Shown one piece after another: positions 11,186-22,147 of a stretch of DNA of 64,000 nt. How positions within the stretch are numbered: position 1 is the first letter of the stretch; every line of letters begins with the position of its first letter. The notes beneath the pieces are model-generated. The model was not told the DNA's origin, ran no database searches, and saw only the letters and a list, made by a program, of their open reading frames with translations. This DNA comes from Chlamydoabsidia padenii (lineage: Eukaryota > Mucoromycota > Mucoromycetes > Mucorales > Cunninghamellaceae). The stretch is from NCBI GenBank assembly GCA_025330725.1, contig JAIWND010000013.1:806001-870000 (forward strand). The letters run 5' to 3'. The position numbers were made by a program, and so were the translations under genes.

Positions 11186-13239
11186 ATGGACACCACACCA
11201 CACCACAATGGCCTTTCACGGAAGAAGAAGAATAACATAATCATGACTACACCCTCACCGGACACTATGGCTCAATCAATTTTATCTGACGCTCTGTTTC
11301 CTGAAAGGAAGCCTTCCATTACAACAGACTCTATGGAAGAGGATGACGACGACGAATCTGCATCGAAGAAAGAAGATCCTTTATCAGCACAAGTATGGCG
11401 ATTATACACCAAGGCAAAGGATACACTACCTAATGGAGCACGTTTGGAAAACCTGACCTGGAGAATGATGGCTATGACTCTAAACAAGAAACAAAAGGCA
11501 TCCGCGGCAACCACAGGAGAAGAAGAAGAAGAAGAAGAAGAATCTGATATGACTGATGAATTTGTGGACTCTTCTGCTCCTATTGTGGATCACTCTTACA
11601 CGGCACCTACCAACTTGACCTCTAGGGTTACTTATAACGTAAGTTTTGGAAAAAAAAAAAAAGTTTGGTTTTATTTTTGATCTGTATGGTTTAGTGTCTA
11701 ATCTTAAATTGCCTTTATAGTCACCATCACCTGTAATGTCAAGCAACAGTATAACTATCCCTGCTGATACACAACAACAACATACCACTTCTTACACACC
11801 TTCTTTGAAAAATGCTATCTCACAACAACAACAGCATCATCAACAAACAACAATACATCCAGATCCCTCAACAATACATGCTGGAGCCATGAGTTTTGAA
11901 GATTTACTAAAGGTATATGCAACAAAACAAGGCACCGGACAACAAAAATCAACATCACCATCACCACCATCGCCATCACCATTATCACCTCAACAACAAC
12001 AACATATCGGAAAAGTCAACAATGCTGGATCATTCGCTTCTTTCCGGAACATACCAACTAACGGCCATTCATCAATGCTCGTCTCCCATTCGTCCTCAGG
12101 TAAAAATCGGATTTTGAAAAAAGGGATTATTCAATTATCACGTTGCTGTCCCGATTCTACTTTGTAATAATAATCTAACTTTATCTTTTTTGTTTTATAT
12201 ACCAGATCAAACTTCAAAGACCGACTCACACCACTCTTTATCACCTTCATCTTCGCCACAACAACAAACAGTATCTACGAAAAAGGACGAGGATAAAAAG
12301 GGCGGTGCAGGCGGAACCAAGTGTACTAATTGTGCAACTACGACGACTCCATTATGGCGACGTAATCCTGAAGGGCAACCATTGTGCAACGCGTGCGGAT
12401 TATTCTTGAAACTGCATGGTGTGGTACGACCTCTTAGTTTGAAGACGGATGTGATCAAAAAGCGAAACCGAAGTAATCCTAATACAGCAGCAGCAGCCAC
12501 AGCAGCAGGAGGAAACACATTGACCAACCACTCACCAACGAGTAACAATAATAACATGAACAATGCTACTTTTGGATTCACTAGTGTTATCGGTAAACGC
12601 AGTAATGGTAATAACGGGGTTATTCAGATCGCACCCAACACATCGGCTCCTGCTACTTCGGTCATCAAACCATTGGCAAGTAAAGAATGTCGACCTATCC
12701 GAGCTTCTTCACTCAACAAACGTCAACGAAGATTCTCACAAGATGGACCAAGCTCACCTTCATCACCATTATCGACTCATAGTATGATTGATCCTTCCAC
12801 CTCGTCTTATTCTTCTTCATCCTCAGGTATGGTGATCGGCTCCTTTCCTGGCTATCATCATCATCAACAACATCACTTTTCTCCCGATCCAAGCACACCA
12901 CCATTACAATACCAACAACAACATCCACAACAATTAACGCCCATGTATGATCAACAACAAGCAACTAATTATTTCCAACAACAACGACCTCAGTATCACG
13001 ATATGACTATTGGTAGTGCACCCACGTTATCATGGATGGATCAACAGAATCAACAACCTACTCTCTCACCTGTCGATGTTACTCTTTCACAAATGACGCC
13101 GGATCAACTGCAGCAACTTGTATATTTATATCAACAGCAATCTATCATACAACAGGAACCATCATCTCACTCCACTCCACCTAATAGTCATGGATCATCT
13201 ACTGCTGCTGCTTGGAATATCAAACACTCTTCGACTTAG
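11186..13239 (+). CDS. AreA/NIT2-type GATA transcription factor, 3 exons
   Basis: This is a GATA-type zinc-finger regulator of about 621 aa, from exons 11186-11638, 11721-12099 and 12206-13239. The single finger is C317-x2-C320-x17-C338-x2-C341, with core [20 protein letters not shown] followed by a basic stretch, the fungal 17-residue-loop type. The N-terminal region holds the AreA/Nit2-family block ([20 protein letters not shown] and [10 protein letters not shown]). These two features together indicate the nitrogen-metabolite regulator that activates use of poor nitrogen sources. Acidic runs ([13 protein letters not shown]) and long Gln/His/Ser-rich regions flank the finger, as in activation domains. 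A later ATG at 11243 is an alternative start. The C-terminus continues into a Gln-rich tail; I did not identify the short AreA terminal motif that binds NmrA. Confidence 0.9.
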
Positions 13240-13338
13240 AAATAGACACTTTTTATATATCTCTATCATTAATAATAAACAATACTACTCTTATATATAT
13301 ATGGTCTTTATTACAATAGAGGGGGGGGGGTAAACACT

Positions 13339-14034
13339 TTAGGCAAAGTAATTCACATCAACACCCGCACTACAAACGGAAACATCACCAGCATATTGTT
13401 TCATTTTAGGCGATGACCAACCACCAAAGGCCCTGAAATCATTAAAGTTTGCCGTATTATCATAATGCGCATACCAAAGGGGTTTCGAGGCATCCAAAAC
13501 CCATGATGATCCACCAGTAATGGATGACCACTGGGATAAAGACGAGTACACACCCCAATTCAAACCACTACCATTCCAAGCATTCTTGAATGCAGTTAAA
13601 GTTTGCTTGTTACTGGTAGGGCTGGGCCAGTTATTTGCTTGTGAATCCACCTCGACATCGAGCCAAATGGTACCGATCAGCATCTTGTTCGCATTCATCA
13701 CCGTGATAAACTCCGACACTTGAGTGGCAGGAGATTTGCACGTGGATCGACCGGTACAGGGGAACATGTACAAATCCACGACAGGAATGCCTGCCGCTTT
13801 GGCATTCTTGTAGTTTTGGATCAGGTTGGGATCGACTTTGCCTCCGGGGTTATTTCCCCATGCTTCCATATACGCCCGCAGAATGGCTCGACTGTACCCT
13901 TGGTTTTTCAGGCACGAGAAGGAGGCGGTCGATGTCAGGGCAGAGACATCGATCCCTTTTCCCGCTTGTACCACTGCCATCAGTGAAAAAAGGAAAGCAG
14001 TGAATAGTACATGGATGGATAGAGAAGAGAACAT
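13339..14034 (-). CDS. Secreted GH25 lysozyme (muramidase), intronless
   Basis: This is a 231-aa secreted enzyme that cleaves the MurNAc-GlcNAc bond of bacterial peptidoglycan. An N-terminal signal peptide (residues 1-24, ending VVQA) leads into GKGIDVSA, the first conserved Asp region of family GH25. The catalytic Asp/Glu pair is in WLDVEVD (Asp126, Glu128). The strand ending DLYMFPC and the terminal AGVDVNYFA also fit the family. There is no intron, unlike nearly every neighbour. I chose the ATG at 14034 because it starts the signal peptide; the open frame extends upstream through a homopolymer with no sensible protein. A TATA-like box lies about 45 bp upstream. A role in attacking or feeding on bacteria is likely. 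Acquisition from bacteria, perhaps ancient, is possible but unproven here. Confidence 0.92.
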   Translation of the reverse strand: MFSSLSIHVLFTAFLFSLMAVVQAGKGIDVSALTSTASFSCLKNQGYSRAILRAYMEAWGNNPGGKVDPNLIQNYKNAKAAGIPVVDLYMFPCTGRSTCKSPATQVSEFITVMNANKMLIGTIWLDVEVDSQANNWPSPTSNKQTLTAFKNAWNGSGLNWGVYSSLSQWSSITGGSSWVLDASKPLWYAHYDNTANFNDFRAFGGWSSPKMKQYAGDVSVCSAGVDVNYFA

Positions 14035-14077
14035 GGTATGTAGAAAAAAAAAAAGAAAGAAAGAAAGAGGGTTGGGG

Positions 14078-14087
14078 TTTATATAAA
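14078..14087 (-). promoter_or_regulatory. TATA box of the lysozyme gene
   Basis: TTTATATAAA on the minus strand, about 45 bp before the ATG at 14034. Confidence 0.55.
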
Positions 14088-14094
14088 GGCTCAG

Positions 14095-14134
<40 letters not shown>

Positions 14135-16051
14135 GTCATTTAACCTTGTGATACGTATCTCCAGATATCATTGATCAACCATTAATTTAAAATATAGTCG
14201 ACTCGGATGAGCCAAAGGCATGCATGTCATGCTTTATTCGCCACCAATGGATTAGTATGTAAGACAAGTTGGATTGGACAAATTAAAAATGAAAGAGGCT
14301 GATCCGTCGGGAGTTGAAATGATATGAAAGGGGCAGAAAATGAAGGTATGACAGGAATCAATATGGTGCCTGGCTATGGCAATTCATGCAGATTTCACAA
14401 GTAGTGACAAACAGCACATTTGAAACTTACGTTCACATTACATGAAATAGAATAGGGGCTTCTTTTTCAAATTCATGCAAAAACAAAAACAGGAATTGGA
14501 ATATTGAAATCCCGCATTTTTTTTTTTTGCCTGCAGATAAGACAAAGAAGTCTTCTTAAAGTTGCATGAATACATGTCATACTCACTGAAAACCTTAATT
14601 AATACTAATGCTACGTAAAATGTGGTTCAAATAGGATGGAGATTACAAAGAGAAAGTGATTAGGAGCCATGCGAAGGTTAAAATCTACCCGATGAATACG
14701 CCGACTTGTGCCAACATAGGTACTTACTATATGCTGCTTCAGGCTAAGAGTTGTTTCTATTTGTCAAAGTCTCCATACTATTCTGTTTTACCATGACGAT
14801 AATATCAGAGATAATTGACATGATTTAGTGACCAACTCGGATCACCGGTAATAGTTTGACCATTGGCAAAACAAAGTGAACAAGCCCCAATGTAAAGCAA
14901 CCCCTCAAAACATCTTGAAAACACTTGCAAAGTTAATTTTTTGGTATCTTACAAACGGAATAAGTTAATAGTAGCAAGAAAACAAAGTATCTCTTGCTCG
15001 GTATTTTCATAGTCTTCCTCTTCGTATGCGATTTCCTTTTCTTTTCTCCTCTTAAATAATCAAAATTAAAATACCGCCGACCAACTTTTTTTTTTTTTTT
15101 TTTTTTTTGCCCTCCCAAAGAGGTTTTATTAATAATAAAGCTACTCTTAAAATTGTCATTTGATATTTGAAAAAAAAAAAAGTTATCAAGCTCAACGACT
15201 TACAAAACGACATTCATGCAAGATCGTTGTCGGGGTTAATGGGCGGGACTTGAAACTATTGATCCTTTTTTTCTTTCTCATGAAACTGTGATGGTACAAT
15301 TCCCTTTCACACACAGCCATACTTTTTAACTGGACGTATATACTGTTCAACAATGAATCATTCAATAAAACTTGTGAATAGTTTATATCATGTCACCTTT
15401 TCCTTATCGTTTGGGTCTACCGTAACAGGTTAACGTCTCCGTATTTCGGATATGGTAAAAAAGAGCAAAAAAGGAAGTGAGGACCACTTGACCCAAAGCG
15501 GGGTTTGAGTAATTCGATATGAGGGTTACCTTCATCAAAAATATGTATTATATCGTATTGTCCATGACTGAGGTAGTCATATGATCAATCATCATCTTTT
15601 ATATCAAAAGATGGAACGTTGACATGATTGTCATCCAAAAAAAAAGGGAGACCCTACTTTTCGGGAAGACGGGATTTGAAAATACTGGATATCTGATGTG
15701 TGGAGAAAATAGCAACATCATCCCGGGTCATACAATCGTCAACTTTAATGATATACAAATATGGGTGTTTTCTGTAGGGATCTAATGGCACCAATGACCT
15801 TCAAAAGGAACAGAAGCAGTGATGTAAACCCCCCCATTATTGGTTTGATTTCATTAGATCCTTTTTTTTTATTGTTGAGTCTATCATCTCATAATATGAT
15901 CCTTTTGGCTTGTCTGTTCTTCTTCTCTATAGATGATAGAAAAAAAGAAAACGAGGTTGCACGGATGAGTGGATGAAGCGGATATCTAATGATAAGAGAA
16001 CAAATGAGAGTGGGTGGATGCAAATTCTCCGCATGACAAGCCAATTAATTT

Positions 16052-16063
16052 TTCAAAACCCGC
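16052..16063 (-). promoter_or_regulatory. GCGGGTTTTGAA motif (one mismatch)
   Basis: It lies about 90 bp upstream of the transporter ATG, in reverse orientation. The same variant occurs in the ~238-bp repeats downstream of the transporter. Confidence 0.5.
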
Positions 16064-16153
16064 TCATCTAGTTAAAAGAAAGTTTCAGATCCCATTGTTC
16101 TTTTCATTCCTTTTTCTTCCCTCTTTTTCTTCTTTTTATTTTTTATTATATCC

Positions 16154-18107
16154 ATGGACGATAAAAAGGAAAAATCAAGTATTGGTCCTTCTAGTGTGGA
16201 AATCACTACGGTGTATGAACATGAAATTTCTGACAATGCTTCCATCGATGGTACTCAATTACGTCGTGTTGCCGATACCATTCCTCTTGCTGCAGGCTTC
16301 ATCTTGATGAATGAACTTTGGTAAGTAAAATGATCATTCACTTTATCTTGAACTAACCGACTTTTTTTTTCTTCTAGTGAACGGTAATTTATTTCCCTTT
16401 TTGTTGGAAACTATTTGGGATACTCATTCTTCTTTTTTTATTTTTTTATTTTTTTTTAAGGCTTTCTTATTATGGTGGATCTGCTCCATTCCAAAACTAT
16501 GTGCAGGTAAAGAAAGATGACTCACCATATATAACACTCTTTTTTGATACTAATTGATTTCTTAGTATGGACCTAATGATAGCACCCCTGGTAAATTGGA
16601 CAGAGGGCAATCTGTGGCGACGGCTCTGCAAAATTTCTTCACCTTCTTTTGTTACTTTACTCCTATGCTTGGTGCAATTGTAGCTGATCAATATGTGGGT
16701 CGATATAAAACCATCTTGATCTTCTCCATAGTGTATCTGATTGGCTGGATCATTTTGACTTGTACCTCTATTCCTTCTTCCTTGGAAGCGGGTGCAGGTT
16801 TCCCCGGTTATGTGGTTGCTTTGGTGGTTATTGGATGTAAGTATAATGTTTATATGTAGGAATCAGTTGTCTAATGATACTTTTGTTCTAATAGTTGGTA
16901 CGGGCGGTATTAAAGGCATTGTGTCCCCCTTATGTGCTGATCAATACAAGTATGATCATGATTATGTCAAGGAATTGCCTACTGGTGAAAAGGTCCTTGT
17001 GGATTATTCTCTCTCGATCCAACGTCTCTACAATTGGTAAGCAAAGTCATGATATGTCAATATTATCGTGCGAACAATTCCAAGAAGCCTGGGAAAAGGT
17101 TATTTTTAAAGTTAGCCATCGGGTGATGAAAAATTAACCTTTTTTGGATGGCGGGGTATAAATCGCGCAATTGAATACAAAAAAAAAAAGGACTGATCTT
17201 ACATCTTCTTTCTTTTACCTTTTTTAGGTTTTACTGGGCCATCAACATCGGATCTCTGGTTGGAGGGTAAAGCGAATAGTTAAAACACCGATCCGACAAC
17301 TCACCCTCTCTCGCTCTCTTCTCTGTATCTAGTGTTGTATGTCCCTTACTCGAACTCAATGTTGACTTTTGGGCGGCCTATCTTCTTCCTACCTGTATGC
17401 TTTTGGTATCGATCATAGTGTTTGTCTCTGGCAGCAAATTCTACTACAAGCCTCCACCCACTGGCTCCATTATCCTCAAGGCATTTAGTGTGATTCGACA
17501 GGCCTGGCGTCAACGTAGTCTCTCAGCCAACAAGGAAGCTCGTAAATCATGCAAGGACTTTATGGATTTCGCCAAACGGGACTCTGGTCTCGTCAACCCT
17601 GCTCCTTGGGATACAACCATGACGGAAAAGGCTGCTCACTGGGACGATCAATTTGTGGATGAATTGAAACAAGCCATTATGGCTTGCAAGATCTTCTTGC
17701 CCTTGTCGATTTATTGGGTGTGCTACAACAATCTCAGCAACAACTTGATCTCACAAGCTGCTGTCATGGCTCGTCCTGCCAGTTTGCCCAACAATATCAT
17801 GAACAACTTTGATCCTATTGCTTTGCTGATCTTCATTCCTATCGTCGATTTGATAATCTATCCCTTCTTGCGCAAAAACAAGATAAACTTTTTCCCTCAA
17901 CAACGTATCACTCTTGGTTTCTTCATTGGTGCTCTCTCTATGGTCTATGCTGCCGTCGTCCAACATTACATCTATTTGGATCCTTTGTTTATTGAAACCG
18001 GGGACAGCTCCAATGTATCGGTCTTTATCCAAATTCCTTGTTATGTCTTGATTGCCTTTAGTGAAGTAAGTTGAATGTGGTTGGGGGAGGATAAAGGCAA
18101 ATGACTG

Positions 18108-18144
<37 letters not shown>

Positions 18145-18504
18145 CTTTGCTCTTTATAGATCTTTGCATCCATCACTTCCATTGAATATGCTTATACTCA
18201 TGCTCCCAAGTCAATGAAATCTTTGGTCTCTGCATTGTCCTTATGGCCCAACTGTATTGCTGCTCTGATCTCTCTTGCCATCTCGCCCGTATCTCAAGAT
18301 CCCAACATGGTCTGGGTTTACACTGGTGTGGCCTGTGGTGCCTTTGTATTCGGTATCATTTACTACATTCTCTTCCGCCACTATGATACCATCGATGAAG
18401 AATACCGTATCAACAAGTTGAACGAACAGAAATCGGCATCTCCTGTTTTGGATTTAGACCCCATGACAATGGATACTCCCTGGGATAAGGACGCCAAGCT
18501 TTAG
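16154..18504 (+). CDS. POT/PTR2-family peptide transporter with 6-nt micro-exon
   Basis: This is a proton-coupled oligopeptide transporter of about 582 aa in the plasma membrane. Exons are 16154-16320, 16378-16383, 16461-16506, 16566-16836, 16895-17036, 17228-17266, 17333-18065 and 18160-18504; the total is in frame. The signature ExxER(F)xYYG appears as ELCERLSYYGG (residues 54-64). Its Glu-Arg pair is supplied by the 6-nt exon TGAACG; reading through instead gives an immediate stop. The second signature GTGGIKGIVSPLCADQY and the run FYWAINIGSLVGG are intact. About twelve hydrophobic helices are present, with a long central loop (about 270-320) between helices 6 and 7. The C-terminal tail is acidic. 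Substrates are probably di- and tripeptides. Confidence 0.93.
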
Positions 18505-18768
18505 ATCTGGCGGTTTGTAGATTCTTTGTTTAGTCTGTAGATTTTATTTTAATTAGAACTCCTCTTCTTTGTACTTTGTACCTTTTTAATTACTTAATAA
18601 ACTGTATCATATGTATACTGTCTTCTGGGGTAATTTCATTTACATGTCAAATTATTTGGGGGGTCATTCCTCAAAAAGGTACAAACCGTTCCCTTCCCCC
18701 AAAAATCAGGTAAATTGAACTCCCGGCATGCTTTGAATTACGGGTTTACTTTGGAATTGTTAGCAGAG

Positions 18769-19735
18769 CTTTCCTGCCTCAATGGACAAGTGATGCTCAT
18801 GATAAAAGTGACCATGAGCATTCCTTAGCCTATTTCCAATAAATTTTACATAATAGCCAATATACCAAGTCCACTGGATGGAGTAATATAGCCTCAAGAT
18901 TGTTTTAACCTGACTTTTGTAAAAAAAAGTTGCAGAATAAAAATTGACACACAAGATAAAACTTATTTCAAAACCCGCTTACTCTCGCCTGGAATCTTGA
19001 GGGAGCTCTATTGTCTCATTGAACAAGTGATGCTAATGACAAAAGTGGCCATGTGCATTCCTTAGCCTATTTCCAATAAAGTTTACATAATGGTCATTGT
19101 ACCAAGTCCACTGTATAGAGCAATATAGTCTCAAGATCGCTTTACCCTGACTTTTGAAAAAAAAAAAAAAGTGTAGAATGAAAATTGACAGACGAGACAA
19201 AACTTATTTTAAAACCCGCTTACCTTCACCTTGAATCTTAAGAGAGCTCTATTGCCTTAATGGACTAGCGATGCTAATGACAAAAGTGACCATGAGCATT
19301 CCTTAGCCTATTTCCAACAAACTTTACATAATGGCCAATATACCAAGTCCACTGTATAGAGCAATATAGCCTCAAGATTGTTTTACCCTCACTTTTGCAA
19401 AAAAAAGGTGTAGAATGAAAATGGACACACAAGACAAAACTTATTTCAAAAGCCGCTTACTCTCACCTTGAATCTTAAGAGAGCTCTACTGCCTTAGTGG
19501 ACTAGCGATGCTAATGACAAAAGTGGCCCTGTGCATTTCTTGGCCTATTTCCAACAAACTCTACATAATGGCCATTGTAACAAGTACCTTGTATGGAGCG
19601 GTATAGCCTCAATATCGTTTTAATCAGACTTTTGTAAAAAAAGGACGTAGAATGAAAATTGACAGACGAGACAAAACTTATTTTAAAAACCGCTTACTCT
19701 CGCCTTGAATCTTAAGAGAGCTCTATTGTCTCAAT
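18769..19735 (+). repeat. Direct array of ~238-bp A-type units
   Basis: About four units are seen. The landmark GCTTACTCTC-type junction recurs at 18977, 19218, 19455 and 19692 (spacings 241, 237, 237). Each unit has GATGCTAATGACAAAAGTGG, then CCTTAGCCTATTTCCAA, then CTCAAGAT and an A-run, ending with TTCAAAACCCGC or a variant, which is the motif in reverse. Confidence 0.85.
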
Positions 19736-19865
19736 GAAGAAGCCAAGCCTTTCCCTTCCCCCACAAATCACGTAATTTGATTTCCAGCCAGATTTAGAAA
19801 TGATTAACGTTATAACGCGTGAAAAAAGAAGATGCACTCCCCACCATGCACTCCCACCCTCTTTA

Positions 19866-20255
19866 AAAACAAAAGTGAGGTTAAAACGATCTTGAGGCTA
19901 TAACGCTTCATACAAGGTACTTGGTACAATGGCCATTATGTAAAGTTTGTTGGAAATAGGCTAAGGAATGCTCATGACCACTTTTGTCATTAGCATCGCT
20001 AGTCCACTAAGGCAGTAGAACTCTCTCAAGATTCCAGGCGAGAGTAAGCGGCTTTTGAAATAAGTTTTGTCTTGTGTGTCCATTTTCATTCTGCAACTTT
20101 TTTTTAATTCAAAAGTCAGGTTAAAACAATCTTGAGGCTATATTATTCCATACAGTGGACTTGGTATATTGGCCATTATGTAAACTTTGTTGGAAATAGG
20201 CTAAGAAACGCTCATGGTCACTTTTGTCATGAGCAATACTTGTTCATTGAGACAG
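19866..20255 (-). repeat. Inverted copies of the A-type unit
   Basis: One full unit and part of a second run in the opposite orientation to the left array, with landmarks GGAAATAGGCTAAGGAATGC and AAGCGGCTTTTGAAATAAG. Together with the left array they could form a long hairpin. Confidence 0.8.
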
Positions 20256-20422
20256 AGCTCTGCTAACAATTCCATAATTCAAAGCCTGTTGGGAGGGAAG
20301 GGAAAGGTTCGTGTCCCATATGGGAATTTCGGATTCCGACGGAGTGACAAAAAAAAAAAAAAAAAACGAAAAAGTACGCAGACCAGACCCCTTTCCTTTC
20401 TTTCATTTTATTTAACACGATC

Positions 20423-21938
20423 ATGGATATCAGCACCCGACTTGAACATTGTATCTCTCTTTCACAACAAAAAGAAAAGGTTGATTTATTCCGCAGCATA
20501 CTAGAGGACATTTTATCTTCTTCCTCTTCTCCCACGGACCTCGTGGCTCATCTGGAAGGCTACGTGAATGCGGTGCTTGATGAACAAGTAGGTCTGGTTA
20601 ACGCTCGTCAACTCTTGACAGAATTCATGGAACTGTTTGATACTCGACTACAAGACCCAGATGTGCAGAAACAACTTTTATCTTTTGCTATTGAACGTGC
20701 TCAACCTCGAGTCGTTAGTTTTGAAGAATTGGTAAGTCTTTTTTTTTATTCGTATTATGGATTCATACTAACCTCTCTCTTTTGCATATTATGACCAGTT
20801 ATCCCAATTACGCGAAAAACTGGCCACACTATATGAACAAGAAGAAGACTTTTTAGGGGCAGCGAAAATCTTACAAGGCATAGCTCTTGACTCTGGTCAC
20901 AGGTAATGGAATAATATTAAAGGGGTAATGTCTTTTCGTATACTTGACAAGTTTGTGTTTTAAAAGATCTATCTCTGACGAATACAAACTACAAATCTAT
21001 ATACGTATTGTGCGACTCTTATTAGAAGAAGACGAGGCTGGTGCGGCGGAAATGTACCTGAATCGGGCTGGTTTACTGATCCTTGACTCGACTGATCAGT
21101 TCCTTAACTTGACCTTTAAACTATCTCAAGCCCGAATCCTGGATGCCAAACACAAATTCCTAGAAGCTTGCTCAAGATACCATGAACTCAGTTATGTTGC
21201 TCAACTGGATGAAGATGAACAAATACAATCTTTGTAAGTATTTTTGTGTTATGTATATGATGTAATCATTTTTTTTAACCACTTCTCCCTTTTATGTATA
21301 TTAGGACAGCAGCAGTACAATGTGCAGTGTTAGCCGGTGCTGGACCTCAACGCTCACGTATCCTTGCCACACTTTATAAAGACGAACGTACACACCACTT
21401 AGCCTCCTTCTCGGTCCTGGAGAAAACCTACCTCGATCGTGTAATCCGTGCCGACGAAGTATCAGAATTTGCTACCACACTAAAACCTCATCACCTGGCA
21501 CGCTTGGCCGACAATACAACGACGGTGTTTGACAGGGCCATGATCGAACACAACCTCGTATCAGCATCCAAGATATATAACAATATCACTTTTACTGAAC
21601 TGGGCAGCCTCCTTAATGTGACCAGCGACCAAGCCGAACATGTGGCAGCACATATGATTGGGGAAAACCGACTGGGTGGCAGCATTGATCAACTGGACCA
21701 ACTCATCACTTTTATCCCACTCAGCGATTTCCATCAACGATTACAGCCCACAGCTGGTGCCAATACCACCACACATACCACACAGTATCAGCAAAAGCAT
21801 GTTGAACAATCTATGCAGGCCATCATGAATTGGGATCAGTCGATTCAGTCCATGTGTCATGATTTGGATACAATCATAGGGGCTATTCAAGACAAGTACC
21901 CTGATTATGTCAACCAATACTACCGATCCCTAGTTTAG
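20423..21938 (+). CDS. csn4: COP9 signalosome subunit 4 (CSN4)
   Basis: This is a 437-aa PCI-domain subunit of the COP9 signalosome, which removes Nedd8 from cullin-RING ubiquitin ligases. Exons are 20423-20731, 20799-20902, 20967-21233 and 21305-21938. Helical repeats fill the N-terminal two thirds (for example AEMYLNRAGLLI and LSQARILDAKHKFLEACSRY). The PCI winged helix includes DRAMIEHNLVSASKIYNNIT and FTELGSLLNVTSDQAEHVAA, with the usual terminal helix around WDQSIQSMCHDLDTIIGAI. The length is close to animal and plant CSN4 (about 400 aa). The alternative, proteasome lid Rpn5, fits less well because of the YNNITFTELGSLL block. The start lies only 110 bp after the end of the foldback-like element, so its promoter adjoins or overlaps a repeat. 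Confidence 0.9.
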
Positions 21939-22147
21939 TATAGTCATATAGTGATTTTAAAATAAAATGGTTTTTATTGTTTGTGTTTATTATGTTAATA
22001 AAAGATGATAATGATGATGGTAATGACGGTAATGACGATGATGATGATGATGATTAAAATACAATGGTGGGCTAGTGGTAACTATAGATGTATGATACAG
22101 ATAATGATAAATAATAATAACAATAGTAATAGTAAAAGAGACAAAGA

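Larger units (their letters stand above)
14035..16153. other. Long intergenic region with motif variants
   Basis: This 2.1-kb divergent space between the lysozyme and the transporter has no gene. It holds many variants of the GCGGGATTTGAA motif: TCGGGAGTTGAA at 14307, GCGGGATTTCAA (minus) at 14504-14515, GCGGGACTTGAA at 15243-15254, GCGGGGTTTGAG at 15498-15509, CGGGATTTGAA at 15670-15680 and GCGGGTTTTGAA (minus) at 16052-16063. Short frames here (15118-14933, 15761-15976, 16014-16307) are low in complexity or overlap the transporter leader. Confidence 0.55.
18681..20312. repeat. Foldback-like repeat element with terminal inverted repeats
   Basis: This non-coding element is about 1.63 kb. Its left end begins ACAAACCGTTCCCTTCCCCC and its right end is the inverse (GGGAAGGGAAAGGTTCGT). 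The same end sequence closes a second copy at 36779. The left arm is a tandem array of ~238-bp units and the right arm holds inverted copies of the same unit. No transposase frame and no clear target-site duplication are seen. The layout resembles foldback (FB-type) elements, or a MITE with expanded subterminal repeats. A further end-like sequence (19747-19790) sits in the middle, so it may be two nested copies. Confidence 0.75.

Noticed and set aside
13339..14139. Longer start for the lysozyme at 14139
   Set aside because: The extra 35 residues are homopolymer translation; the ATG at 14034 begins a clean signal peptide and follows the TATA box.
18681..20312. CRISPR array
   Set aside because: Units are ~238 bp with no short unique spacers, in a eukaryotic genome.
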